Below, in pieces: positions 33,601 through 40,449 of a stretch of 64,000 nt of DNA. Made by a program: the position numbers and the translations under genes. Under the pieces are notes generated by a model. That model had not been told where the DNA came from and ran no database searches. It saw nothing but the letters and a program-made list of their open reading frames with translations. The stretch covers positions 16,757 to 80,756 of the forward strand of contig JAFUIQ010000002.1 in NCBI GenBank assembly GCA_017468385.1, given 5' to 3'. Position 1 is the first letter of the stretch. Every line of letters begins with the position of its first letter. The DNA is from Clostridia bacterium (GTDB lineage: Bacteria > Bacillota > Clostridia > Oscillospirales > CAG-272).

Positions 33601-34053
33601 GGCGCTGACCGCTACCAGAATAGGTGCAGTTTCTCCGATGCTCCACATGTCCACTGTGTTACGGCCGGACTTGACCGGATCCTTCAGATCGTAGTAATAC
33701 GGCTCGTCACCCTCAAAGAACTTCACGGCCGTTGCGCCGGGAACAATGGTGATATTTTCCGAGTCAAAAATGGTATAGCCATCTTCCGTATAATCTACCC
33801 ATACAAGCTGCGTCAGATCAATGGCAATCCACGCACCCTGATTTCGACTCACATTCGTGCCTTTTACCTGGAAATCCAAACGGACGGTGTCACAGGAGTC
33901 ACCGCTTCCGTCCTCTTTCGTATTCCACTTTCCATCCAACGCATCCACGTTGAAATTCGCCTGGAAATCATTGGGCATATCTGCCATGACAACCATGGGA
34001 ACACTGGAGAAAAGCAGAGCAACTGTTAATAAAACTGACAATATACGTTTCAC
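30655..34053 (-). CDS. Large multidomain SLH surface protein with 107-residue repeats
   Basis: 1132 residues. Signal peptide 1-24. Residues about 25-225 match the N-terminal module of the smaller SLH protein (WNTKEDGSGDSCDTVRLDFQ, NQGAWIAIDLTQ, YLCPQPSQSYEVTY, TTIVSFRLAVCPG, REHLNQSFIV). An Ig-like domain follows at about 266-362 (TITYEWFKNDTNS). Then about four copies of a roughly 107-residue repeat lie at 365-765, two of them nearly identical (ALKAITWAEIAQAVANTQDT, VEVTAFTAAVAGSAATTKEG). A fibronectin-III-like domain lies near 769-855, a divergent InlB B-repeat near 886-949 (YYIAAEPGYEIDQVIVDG), and three SLH repeats from 951 to the end. It should be a long stalk anchored to the cell wall with the N-terminal module displayed outward. 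Confidence 0.88.
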   Translation of the reverse strand: MKRILSVLLTVALLFSSVPMVVMADMPNDFQANFNVDALDGKWNTKEDGSGDSCDTVRLDFQVKGTNVSRNQGAWIAIDLTQLVWVDYTEDGYTIFDSENITIVPGATAVKFFEGDEPYYYDLKDPVKSGRNTVDMWSIGETAPILVAVSADSNTMYLCPQPSQSYEVTYEALTTIVSFRLAVCPGVELSSDAIRFINAEEREHLNQSFIVLMADKTNMFGYGFAPDKETGVTPADTLAIPSAFTGTAGVTGKPTVKPVDAVKPVIDVAPAGASYIVGTAATPLTVSATVTDGGTITYEWFKNDTNSTENGTSVGTGAAYTPATDVIGETYYYVVVTNTNENATGAKTASVTGDAVKITVTADPDLEALAAAKQTLETTGIGSVNQKDCPSEDDIKAYIVSQLRGLVPGFELTVNTVKYTPSVPGTSAVPMGTNGEYQYTVTIEKNGKTTTTAELKADVLAVAYEGITDEQAIAAAESALKAITWAEIAQAVANTQDTVQAKLLEQARAAINNDRVTVTVEVTAFTAAVAGSAATTKEGTNGSATFTVTATIGTEEYKLENQSVVIKATAFDGKLDSEVIAEAEAALKAITWAEIAQAVANTQDTVQAKLLEQAKAAINNDRVTVTVEVTAFTAAVAGSAATTKEGTNGSATFTVTATIGTEEYKLENQNVVIKATAFDGVLDVDAVAAAKKALVDSKVIVKIGATASEIRTAVENYLKSLMKGDAKGVTVTITAVDGDQYTVALAKGSVTAEKTITITVEEEDPIKLREPANLQFTDGVAIWTPVENAVSYTVSLYEVVDGVETLITTVAALNSQCDFSEILEEGKSYVFDVIAHGDGVYFLDSDVSDFSAVYTEGNTWEQILVVLLAIRNSKYPITATAGEGGAITDAGVTKVKYGRDMTYYIAAEPGYEIDQVIVDGKDVGPVSEYTFTDVKKKHTISVTFKAAAWKNPFKDVSEGDPFCDAVQFVYENKLFQGISDTEFAPAMTMTRAMFVTVLWRLEGMPVVNYLMQYEDVEAETWYTEAIRWATAEGIVEGYGDGIFGTNDPVTVQQSAVIMARYAEYTGNYTAPGANLGIYADNADVADWAVEAMMWAVENGVYAPVNGKLVPTALAPRSLAAQLMHAYVVKFGK
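32021..32640 (-). repeat. Near-identical 321-bp direct repeats inside the large SLH gene
   Basis: The stretch starting at 32021 recurs at 32342, an offset of 321 bases (107 codons), with only scattered third-position and a few coding differences over about 300 bases. They encode adjacent copies of the stalk repeat. Such identity invites recombination that would change the repeat number. Confidence 0.9.
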
Positions 34054-34103
34054 TTTGTACCTCCGAAAGCAACTAAAAAACTGTATAAGAATACCATGTT
34101 ACT

Positions 34104-34132
34104 ACTATACCACTTTCAGCGTCATTTGTCAA
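34104..34132 (-). promoter_or_regulatory. Sigma-A promoter of the large SLH gene
   Basis: Minus strand TTGACA (34127-34132, consensus) and TATAGT (34104-34109), 17-base spacer, about 50 bases before the start codon. Confidence 0.82.
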
Positions 34133-34204
34133 CATACACACCATCTTTTTACATTACTATATGCCATTTATTTTCCCACAAAGAAATCCGGTGGCACAAA
34201 AGCG

Positions 34205-34234
34205 AAAAACCGTGCGGCTAACACCGCACGGTTT
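34205..34234 (-). terminator. Terminator of the metal/oxygen-defence cluster
   Basis: Eleven-pair stem AAACCGTGCGG/CCGCACGGTTT with a six-base loop and a TTTTT run on the minus strand, 16 bases after the ZIP transporter stop codon. Confidence 0.9.
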
Positions 34235-34250
34235 CCTTGTTTATTTGCGC

Positions 34251-35003
34251 TTATCCCAGAAGGACATCCGTCACAAGCATGACGCAGAATCCTACAAGAA
34301 GCGCATATGTTGCCCCCCGCTCACTGCCGTGAGCATGAGTTTCGGGGATCATCTCATCGCTGATGACGTACAGCATGGTGCCGCCGGCAAATGCCAGCGC
34401 AAAGGGCAGAATCGCCGATGCCATGCTGACCGCAAAATAGCCGATCAACGTACCGACCACTTCCACCAAGCCCGTGATCATGGCGCACACAAATGTCCTG
34501 GCCGGCGTGACGCCCGCCGCCAGCATGGGGCCGATAATGACCATGCCCTCCGGGATGTTCTGCAAAGCGATACCTCCGGCGATGATCAGCGCCTGGGACA
34601 CGTCGCCCGCTCCAAATCCTACGCCTGCGGCAATTCCCTCGGGAAGATTATGGATGGCGATGGCGGTCACGAACAGAAGCACTTTGCTCAAATTCGCATT
34701 CTTATGGGATTCGGTATCCGCCCCCACCAGCCGATGCAGATGGGGCACCAGCTTATCGATCAGATTCAGGCACAAAGCACCCGCAAAGATACCGGCCACA
34801 GTGATCAGAAGCCCAAATTTTCCGCCGTAATCCAACGACGGCAGGATCAATCCCAGAACGGCCGCCGCCAGCATGACCCCCGCCGCGAAAGACAGGACAA
34901 TATCGGAAAACTTATGGGATATTTTCTTAAACGCAAAGCCGATCAGCGAGCCGAAAATCGTGGCCCCGCCAACCCCCAAAGCAGTCAGAAGTACCAGTTC
35001 CAT
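34251..35003 (-). CDS. ZIP family metal transporter
   Basis: 250 residues with about eight membrane helices. The ZIP signature is in the fourth and fifth helices: AIAIHNLPEGIAAGVGFG (HNxPEG) and GIALQNIPEGMVIIGPML (QNxPEG); a cytoplasmic histidine-bearing loop (PHLHRLVGADTESHKN) precedes them. It should import or balance zinc, iron or manganese across the cytoplasmic membrane. The ATG at 35003 follows AAGGAG; the longer frame has no ribosome site. It is the last gene of the iron/oxygen-defence series, so iron or manganese supply for ferritin, rubredoxins and diiron enzymes is a reasonable role. Confidence 0.92.
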   Translation of the reverse strand: MELVLLTALGVGGATIFGSLIGFAFKKISHKFSDIVLSFAAGVMLAAAVLGLILPSLDYGGKFGLLITVAGIFAGALCLNLIDKLVPHLHRLVGADTESHKNANLSKVLLFVTAIAIHNLPEGIAAGVGFGAGDVSQALIIAGGIALQNIPEGMVIIGPMLAAGVTPARTFVCAMITGLVEVVGTLIGYFAVSMASAILPFALAFAGGTMLYVISDEMIPETHAHGSERGATYALLVGFCVMLVTDVLLG

Positions 35004-35061
35004 ATCTGTCTCCTTGTGTAAGTAAATATCCGCCCGCACATAGGCAGGCGGATAGGCAGTA

Positions 35062-35271
35062 TTATACTTTTTCGTGACCCATCAGGATCTCGGAAATCAC
35101 ATCCAGCACCTTCTGATGGCATCCGCCGCATCCGGTGGAGCAATGGGTCACCTTCTGCACGTCCTCAAACGCCCTGAGAACATCATCAAAATTCTCCAGA
35201 TCGTGGAGCGCATCCGCGATATCGAAGTAGGTTACTTTTTTGCAGTTACAAATCGTATAATTCTCTTTCAT
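35062..35271 (-). CDS. BFD-like [2Fe-2S] protein
   Basis: 69 residues, the size of bacterioferritin-associated ferredoxin-type domains. The four ligands follow the BFD pattern: CNC near residue 8 and CSTGCGGC near residue 44. BFD proteins give electrons to ferritins so that stored iron can be released, or act as small redox modules. Only 14 bases separate it from the rubredoxin gene upstream, and the ferritin gene follows that, so a role in mobilising ferritin iron is likely. Confidence 0.88.
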   Translation of the reverse strand: MKENYTICNCKKVTYFDIADALHDLENFDDVLRAFEDVQKVTHCSTGCGGCHQKVLDVISEILMGHEKV

Positions 35272-35285
35272 GGGAAAAACCTCGC

Positions 35286-35447
35286 TTATTCAGCCTCAGA
35301 GAACATATCCTTGCCAACACCGCAGAGGGGGCACTCAAAATCCTCTGGCAGATCTTCAAACTTGGTGCCGGGTTCGATGCCGTTATCGGGATCGCCCTTT
35401 GCCTCGTCGTATTCCCAGCCGCATGCTTCACAAACGTATTTTTTCAT
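35286..35447 (-). CDS. Rubredoxin
   Basis: 53 residues, the normal rubredoxin length. The protein reads [20 protein letters not shown] at the start and ends [19 protein letters not shown], with iron ligands Cys6, Cys9, Cys39 and Cys42. It carries single electrons, here most plausibly to desulfoferrodoxin or the flavodiiron protein encoded upstream. AAAGGTG lies before the ATG. It sits between the ferritin and BFD genes in one series. Confidence 0.95.
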   Translation of the reverse strand: MKKYVCEACGWEYDEAKGDPDNGIEPGTKFEDLPEDFECPLCGVGKDMFSEAE

Positions 35448-35475
35448 GATAAATTCACCTTTCTTGATTCAGTTA

Positions 35476-35985
35476 TCACAGTACCAGCGAGGGTGCTGTG
35501 TATACACGGGTACCCAACTCCTGATTGAGCATATACAGACTCTTGGGATCGGAGCCGAACAGCTCCAGCTTTGTGATCAGATCGTTGGCGTTGGTCTCCT
35601 CCTCGCCCTGCTCCTTGACAAACCAGTCGAGGAACTGCATGGCGCGGAAATCTTTGACCTCATAAGCCGCCGCATAGATATCGTGGATGAGGGAGGTCAC
35701 ATACTCCTCGTGGGCCAGACCGGCCTGAAGAACCGCCATGTTATCGGCGAATTCTCTATCCGGGGAGTCGATGGCTCCCAGCGTTACGGGCATATTGTTG
35801 TTCTGCAGATACTGGTAGAACAACAGGGCGTGATCTCTCTCCTCCTGGGCCTGGATCATATACCAGTTGGCGAAACCGTCCAGTCCTTTGGCTTTGAAAT
35901 AGTTGGAAAACTCCAGATACAGATAGGCGGAGTAGAACTCCTTATTGATCTGGTTGTTCAAAAGTTCATGAACTTTCTTATCCAT
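35476..35985 (-). CDS. Ferritin (FtnA type)
   Basis: 169 residues forming the four-helix bundle of non-haem ferritin. Ferroxidase residues occur in the expected places: NKEFYSAYLYLEFSNYF (Glu near 16), QAQEERDHALLFYQYLQ (EExxH around 50) and WFVKEQGEEETNANDL near 127. It oxidises and stores iron in the cytoplasm, limiting Fenton chemistry. It lies between desulfoferrodoxin and rubredoxin genes, 12 bases from the former, so it is expressed with the superoxide and oxygen-scavenging enzymes. Confidence 0.95.
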   Translation of the reverse strand: MDKKVHELLNNQINKEFYSAYLYLEFSNYFKAKGLDGFANWYMIQAQEERDHALLFYQYLQNNNMPVTLGAIDSPDREFADNMAVLQAGLAHEEYVTSLIHDIYAAAYEVKDFRAMQFLDWFVKEQGEEETNANDLITKLELFGSDPKSLYMLNQELGTRVYTAPSLVL

Positions 35986-35997
35986 ACTCTCCTCCGA

Positions 35998-36381
35998 TTA
36001 TTCCACGTCTGCTTTCCACAGGCCGTGGAGATTGCAGTAGGCATATACAGCCACCGGGGTTTCATCGCACAGAGCGAAGGTAACCACAGGATCGCTGCCG
36101 GGCTTCAGGCACTTTCTCTGGCCGCCGCGGCAGGTCTGCAGATACACCCACGCGATGTGGTGCTCTTCTGCCATGGGATGCGCCACGGAACCGACGGTAA
36201 CCTTGACCGTATCGCCCTCACGGGTCACAACGGGAATGTGCTTCTCATGGCTGGCCTCCACGGTACCGGGCTCCAGCTTCTTCATCTTCTGGCCGCAGCA
36301 CATCATGGGAACGCCTGCGTCGTGGATCATACCCACGATATTTCCGCAATGCTCACACACATAAAAACGATTCTCACACAT
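35998..36381 (-). CDS. dfx: Desulfoferrodoxin (superoxide reductase)
   Basis: 127 residues, the two-domain form. The N-terminal desulforedoxin-like domain has Cys9, Cys12, Cys28 and Cys29 (YVCEHCGN, MMCCGQKM) for the structural iron. The catalytic domain supplies His45 and His48-region (EASHEKHIPVV), further histidines in AEEHHIAWVYL, and the Cys-His pair YAYCNLHGLW for the square-pyramidal iron. It reduces superoxide to peroxide without making oxygen, using rubredoxin as donor. GGAGGAAAC precedes the ATG. Ferritin and rubredoxin genes follow in the same direction. Confidence 0.96.
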   Translation of the reverse strand: MCENRFYVCEHCGNIVGMIHDAGVPMMCCGQKMKKLEPGTVEASHEKHIPVVTREGDTVKVTVGSVAHPMAEEHHIAWVYLQTCRGGQRKCLKPGSDPVVTFALCDETPVAVYAYCNLHGLWKADVE

Positions 36382-36415
36382 AGTTAGTTTCCTCCGAAAA
36401 GTTTATTTTATAAAA

Positions 36416-38206
36416 TTATAGAATTTCCTCAAAATCGGACGCGCCGTGCTTGCACAGAGGACACACAAAATCCTCCGGCAGGGATTCACCCTCGTAAACG
36501 TATCCGCACACCTTGCAGACATAGCCTTTTACGCCATTCGTCTGGGGCTTGGGCTTCACGTTGTTCTGATAATAGGTGTAGGTCATGGTTTCGCGATCGG
36601 ACAGAACCCGTGCCTCGGTCACTGCGCAGATGAACATACCGTGGGTGTCCAGATCCACATACTGTTCCACCTGCAAAGACATGAAGGAGTTGATATACCG
36701 GGGCAGGAACACCAGACCGTTATCGGAGCGAAGCGGCTCGCAATTTTCGAACTTATCCACGTTCCGGCCGCTCTTGAAACCGAACTGCTCAAATACGGCG
36801 AAGGGAGCATCCACACTCAGGCAGTTGATATTCATTTTGCCGGTCTGCTTGATAATGTGGTGGGAATAGTTGTCCTTGTTGATGGTCACGGCAATCCGGT
36901 TGGGGGTGTTGGTCACCTGTGTCACCGTGTTGACGATAAGACCGTTATCCTTCTTGCCGTCGTTGGAGGTGATCACATACAAACCGTAGCCGATATTGAA
37001 CAGCGCACTCAGATCGTTTTTGTTGGCGGTGGAATCCTGCTGTGCCAGATACTCCCGGCAAAGTTCCTCCGCCAGATCATTCAGCTGCCCCGCGCTTTCC
37101 TCATTGAGAGAGGACAGGATGCGCACGGTGGTATCCGCATAGGTCAGATTCTTGCTCTTTTCAAACATGCCCCGCATCACCTTGGCCGCCATGGGCGCCC
37201 AGCTGCCGTTTTCGATAAACGCAACGGTCCGATTCTGGAAATTCCGCTCGGTCAGGTGATTGATGAAGGTATGCATGAACGGGAAGATCTCCGCGTTGTA
37301 GGTGGTGGTAGCCAGAACAAGTTTGCTGTAACGGAATGAGTCGCTGACCGCCAGTGCCATATCGCACCGGGCCAGATCGTACACCACCACTTTGGGGCAT
37401 CCGTTAGCGGTCAGTTTCTCTGCCAATTGCACAACGGCCTTTTTCGTGTTTCCGTACACGGAGGTGTAGGCGATCACGATGCCCTCTTCCTCCGGCTGAT
37501 ATGAGGACCAGGTATTGTACAGATTCAGATAGTATCCCAGATTCTCCGACAGAACGGGGCCGTGGAGAGGACAGATGATCTCGATATCCAGACCGGCCGC
37601 TTTTTTGAGCAAAGCCTGCACCTGGGCACCGTACTTGCCCACGATGCCGATGAAATACCGGCGGGCTTCATCCGCCCAGGGCTCCTTCGTATCCGGGGTG
37701 CCGAATTTGCCGAATCCGTCGGCGGAAAACAGCACTTTATCCGTGGAATCGTAGGTTACGATGACCTCCGGCCAATGGACCATGGGTGCGGTTACAAAAG
37801 CCAGGGTGTGCTTGCCAAGGGTCAGGGTATCTCCCTCTCCCACCACGACCCGGCGATCCGCAAAGTCCGTTCCGAAGAAGTTCTGCATCATGGCAAAGGC
37901 TTTGGCGGAGGACACGATTTTCGCCTCCGGGTATGCCTTGGCAAAATTCATGATATTGGCCGCATGATCCGGCTCCATGTGCTGAACGATCAGGTAATCC
38001 GGCACTCTTTTGCCCAGTGTGTTCTGAATATTGTCCAGCCATTCGTGGGTAAACCCGGCATCCACCGTATCCATGATGGCGATCTTTTCATCCAGGATCG
38101 CGTAAGAATTATAGGAAATTCCATTCGGCACGGAATACTGGCCTTCAAACAGGTCTACTTTATGGTCATTGACACCGATATACCGGATGTCTTCTGTGAT
38201 ATGCAT
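36416..38206 (-). CDS. Flavodiiron protein fused to flavin reductase and rubredoxin
   Basis: 596 residues in four modules. Residues about 1-245 are the metallo-beta-lactamase-like diiron domain (QHMEPDHAANI with HxExDH, APMVHWPEV, SADGFGKFG and CPLHGPVL). Residues about 250-385 are a flavodoxin (IAYTSVYGNTKKAV). About 405-545 is a flavin reductase-like barrel (VITSNDGKKDNGLIVNTVTQ), and the last 40 residues a rubredoxin (GYVCKVCGYVYEG, CPLCKHGASDFEEIL). It reduces oxygen to water or NO to N2O, with the fused modules passing electrons from reduced flavin. Start 38206 follows GGAGGAAAT; the ATG five codons earlier lies before that site. It leads the defence series from its own promoter. Confidence 0.95.
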   Translation of the reverse strand: MHITEDIRYIGVNDHKVDLFEGQYSVPNGISYNSYAILDEKIAIMDTVDAGFTHEWLDNIQNTLGKRVPDYLIVQHMEPDHAANIMNFAKAYPEAKIVSSAKAFAMMQNFFGTDFADRRVVVGEGDTLTLGKHTLAFVTAPMVHWPEVIVTYDSTDKVLFSADGFGKFGTPDTKEPWADEARRYFIGIVGKYGAQVQALLKKAAGLDIEIICPLHGPVLSENLGYYLNLYNTWSSYQPEEEGIVIAYTSVYGNTKKAVVQLAEKLTANGCPKVVVYDLARCDMALAVSDSFRYSKLVLATTTYNAEIFPFMHTFINHLTERNFQNRTVAFIENGSWAPMAAKVMRGMFEKSKNLTYADTTVRILSSLNEESAGQLNDLAEELCREYLAQQDSTANKNDLSALFNIGYGLYVITSNDGKKDNGLIVNTVTQVTNTPNRIAVTINKDNYSHHIIKQTGKMNINCLSVDAPFAVFEQFGFKSGRNVDKFENCEPLRSDNGLVFLPRYINSFMSLQVEQYVDLDTHGMFICAVTEARVLSDRETMTYTYYQNNVKPKPQTNGVKGYVCKVCGYVYEGESLPEDFVCPLCKHGASDFEEIL

Positions 38207-38236
38207 TGCGATTTCCTCCATGCGTTTCTTGTCTCG

Positions 38237-38265
38237 ATTATATCATACTGATGTTAAATATGCAA
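38237..38265 (-). promoter_or_regulatory. Sigma-A promoter of the flavodiiron gene and following series
   Basis: Minus strand TTGCAT (38260-38265) and TATAAT (38237-38242), 17-base spacer, about 30 bases before the start codon. Confidence 0.8.
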
Positions 38266-38279
38266 CCATTTCCAGCAGT

Positions 38280-38972
38280 TTATTCAAGAATTTTTCCGTC
38301 AGTGGAGATAGTGACCACGCTCCACGGAATGAACTTTCCGCTGGCCTGCAAGGCTCGCTTTGCGGCGTTTTCGATACCGCCGCAGCAAGGCACCTCCATG
38401 CGGACGATGGTGACGCTTTTTATGTTGTTGTCCCGGATGATGGCCGTCAGTTTCTCGGCGTAATCGCCCTCGTCCAGTTTGGGACAGCCGATCAGCGTGA
38501 TGCGGTTGCGAATGAATTTGTTATGAAAATCGCCGTAGGCGTAGGCGGTGCAGTCCGCGGCGATCAAGAGATGTGCATCCTCAAAGTAGGGGGCGTGGGG
38601 CGGCACCAGTTTGATCTGGCAGGGCCACTGGGACAGTTGGCTGGGAACGGCGACAGACCGGGATTGTGCGGGGATATCCCGTTTGATGGCTTTGGCATTG
38701 GTACCGGGGCATCCGCAGGGCAGTGGGCCGCAGGCATGGGATTTTGCCGCCTGCACAGCCGCTTCGTTGTAGGCGGGAGCTTCCCTTTCCTCAAAGGTGA
38801 TGGCTCCGGTGGGACAGGCAGGCAGACAATCGCCCAATCCGTCGCAATAATCCTCGCGGGTGAGTTTTGCTTTGCCGTTTACCATCTCGATGGCACCTTC
38901 GTGGCAGGCGGCGGCACAGGCACCGCATCCGTTGCATTTATCTTCATCTATCGTAATAATTCTGCGAATCAC
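38280..38972 (-). CDS. 4Fe-4S ferredoxin-like protein, GTG start
   Basis: 230 residues. The N-terminal 60 residues hold two cluster motifs: a canonical CNGCGACAAACHEG and a variant CDGLGDCLPACPTG in which the second cysteine is replaced by Leu, so the second cluster may be incomplete. A Cys-rich middle (HACGPLPCGCPG) and a C-terminal domain with ADCTAYAYGDFH and MEVPCCGG follow. This family often accompanies Crp/Fnr regulators and hybrid-cluster genes, which suggests a NO or redox response role. The GTG at 38972 is preceded by GGAGGAG at good spacing; no ATG is suitable. It is divergent from the Crp/Fnr gene. Confidence 0.85.
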   Translation of the reverse strand: MIRRIITIDEDKCNGCGACAAACHEGAIEMVNGKAKLTREDYCDGLGDCLPACPTGAITFEEREAPAYNEAAVQAAKSHACGPLPCGCPGTNAKAIKRDIPAQSRSVAVPSQLSQWPCQIKLVPPHAPYFEDAHLLIAADCTAYAYGDFHNKFIRNRITLIGCPKLDEGDYAEKLTAIIRDNNIKSVTIVRMEVPCCGGIENAAKRALQASGKFIPWSVVTISTDGKILE

Positions 38973-38984
38973 GGTTTCTCCTCC

Positions 38985-39013
38985 TTGCTTTGTTGAGACT
39001 ATTATAGTATAAT
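38985..39013 (+). promoter_or_regulatory. Sigma-A promoter of the Crp/Fnr gene
   Basis: TTGCTT (38985-38990) and TATAAT (39008-39013), 17-base spacer, in the 85-base gap between the divergent ferredoxin and Crp/Fnr genes. Confidence 0.75.
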
Positions 39014-39027
39014 AAGAACAGGATTTC

Positions 39028-39043
39028 TGTTGAATTTTCAACA
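39028..39043. promoter_or_regulatory. Probable Crp/Fnr binding site
   Basis: TGTTGAATTTTCAACA is a dyad with 7-base arms and a 2-base centre. It falls just downstream of the expected transcription start of the Crp/Fnr gene and near the -35 region for the divergent ferredoxin gene. It resembles TTGA-type Fnr half-sites, though with closer spacing than the classical TTGAT-N4-ATCAA. Autoregulation plus control of the ferredoxin gene is inferred. Confidence 0.65.
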
Positions 39044-39057
39044 AACGGAGAAATTTT

Positions 39058-39717
39058 ATGAAAAAATATCTGGAAATTTTAAAAAAATGCCCGCTGTTTC
39101 GCGGAATTGCCGAGGACAATCTTCTGCGTATGCTGACCTGTCTGGGCGCCCGGGTAACGGCGTTTGACAAAAAATACACCATCTTTGCGGAAGGAACGCC
39201 CGCCCGGCACATCGGCATTGTTCTGTCGGGATCGGCGCAGATGATCCAGGTGGACTACTACGGCAATCGAAGCATTCTTGCGGAGGTGGTGCCGTCGGAG
39301 ATTTTCGGCGAGGCATTCGCCTGTGCGGAATCCCGCAATCTGCCCATATCCGTTATCGCCACCGAACCCTGCGAGGTGATGCTGATCGAATGCTCCCACA
39401 TCCTTCACACCTGCCAGAACAACTGCGGATTTCATCAGGCGCTGATCTTCAACCTGATGAAGGATCTGGCCACGAAGAACATCCTGTTCCATCAGCGGAT
39501 TGAGATCACTGCCAAGCGATCCACCAGAGAAAAACTGCTGGCCTATCTGGTGCTGCAGGCGAAAAATGCGGGATGCGATTCCTTTGAGATCCCCTTCGAC
39601 CGGCAGGAGCTGGCGGATTATCTGGAAGTGGATCGAAGCGGATTGTCCGCCGAGATCAGCAAAATGCGGAAGGAGGGCATCCTCGACAGCCGCAAGAATC
39701 ACTTTACGCTGTTGTGA
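39058..39717 (+). CDS. Crp/Fnr family transcriptional regulator
   Basis: 219 residues. Residues about 10-125 are the cyclic-nucleotide-binding-like barrel (FAEGTPARHIGIVLSGSAQM, SEIFGEAFACAE), and the end is a winged helix-turn-helix (FDRQELADYLEVDRSGLSAE, ISKMRKEGILDSRKNHFTLL). No N-terminal Fnr-type cysteine cluster is present; a central CSHILHTCQNNCGF holds three cysteines that might sense redox or bind a metal. It is divergent from the ferredoxin gene and lies beside the oxygen/NO-defence series, so it probably controls that response. GGAG lies 7 bases before the ATG. Confidence 0.92.
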   Translation: MKKYLEILKKCPLFRGIAEDNLLRMLTCLGARVTAFDKKYTIFAEGTPARHIGIVLSGSAQMIQVDYYGNRSILAEVVPSEIFGEAFACAESRNLPISVIATEPCEVMLIECSHILHTCQNNCGFHQALIFNLMKDLATKNILFHQRIEITAKRSTREKLLAYLVLQAKNAGCDSFEIPFDRQELADYLEVDRSGLSAEISKMRKEGILDSRKNHFTLL

Positions 39718-39735
39718 CATTCCCAGTATTCGCAC

Positions 39736-39764
39736 TTGATTTTCACAGCAATGTGTGGTAAAAT
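39736..39764 (+). promoter_or_regulatory. Sigma-A promoter of ppa
   Basis: TTGATT (39736-39741) and TAAAAT (39759-39764), 17-base spacer, 47 bases before the start codon. Confidence 0.75.
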
Positions 39765-39811
39765 GTGTAAAAAGGATATCCGCCCACAAGCAATCAAGTA
39801 AGGAGTATTCT

Positions 39812-40348
39812 ATGAACATCTGGCACGACATCGATCCGAAACGAATTACACCTACGGACTTTATGGCACTGATCGAGATCCCCAAGGGAAGCAAAAACAA
39901 GTATGAGTTGGACAAGGAAACCGGTCTTGTCATGCTGGATCGGGTTCTGCACACCTCCACCCACTATCCTGCCAATTACGGTATGATCCCCCGCACCTAT
40001 GCGGATGACTATGACCCGCTGGATGTTCTTGTGCTTTGCTCCGAGCCGCTTCATCCCAGCACGCTGGTGCGGTGTTATCCCATCGGCGCCATCAAGATGC
40101 TGGACAACGGACGGGCGGATGAGAAGATCATTGCGATCCCCTTCAGCGATCCCACCTATAACGTATACAGAGATATTTTCGCTCTGCCTAAGCATACATA
40201 CACCGAGATGTCCCACTTCTTCGCCATCTACAAGACTTTGGAGAACAAGCAGACCGCCGTGGATGAAACACTGGGAGCGGAGGAAGCCATCGAGATCGTT
40301 CGCAAGGCGATCGAGCAGTACAACCAGCTGTTTGTGAAAGAGAAATAA
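39812..40348 (+). CDS. ppa: Inorganic pyrophosphatase, family I
   Basis: 178 residues, the usual size for the soluble family I enzyme that hydrolyses pyrophosphate with magnesium and drives biosynthesis. Motifs are IEIPKGSKNKYELDKETG near the N-terminus, STHYPANYGMIP, the signature DDYDPLDVLVLC, and DEKIIAIP. AAGGAG lies before the ATG at 39812; 19 upstream in-frame codons have no ribosome site and cover the promoter. It is a single-gene unit with a terminator shared with the convergent methyltransferase gene. Confidence 0.95.
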   Translation: MNIWHDIDPKRITPTDFMALIEIPKGSKNKYELDKETGLVMLDRVLHTSTHYPANYGMIPRTYADDYDPLDVLVLCSEPLHPSTLVRCYPIGAIKMLDNGRADEKIIAIPFSDPTYNVYRDIFALPKHTYTEMSHFFAIYKTLENKQTAVDETLGAEEAIEIVRKAIEQYNQLFVKEK

Positions 40349-40410
40349 TTGTTTTGAACAGCAAAAATCCCGTGCGATTCGCCTTGGGTGCAAAATAGCA
40401 ATTATAAGCG

Positions 40411-40446
40411 AAAGCCTCGACAGAAATTCTTTCTGCCGAGGCTTTT
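40411..40446. terminator. Bidirectional terminator between ppa and the XRE-methyltransferase gene
   Basis: A long stem AAAGCCTCG/CGAGGCTTT continued by CAGAAA/TTTCTG around a TTC loop, with T runs on each strand. Confidence 0.9.
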
Positions 40447-40449
40447 GTA

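Noticed and set aside
30682-34029. 1115-codon plus-strand open frame
   Set aside because: Antisense shadow of the large SLH gene; no start signals or recognisable domains.
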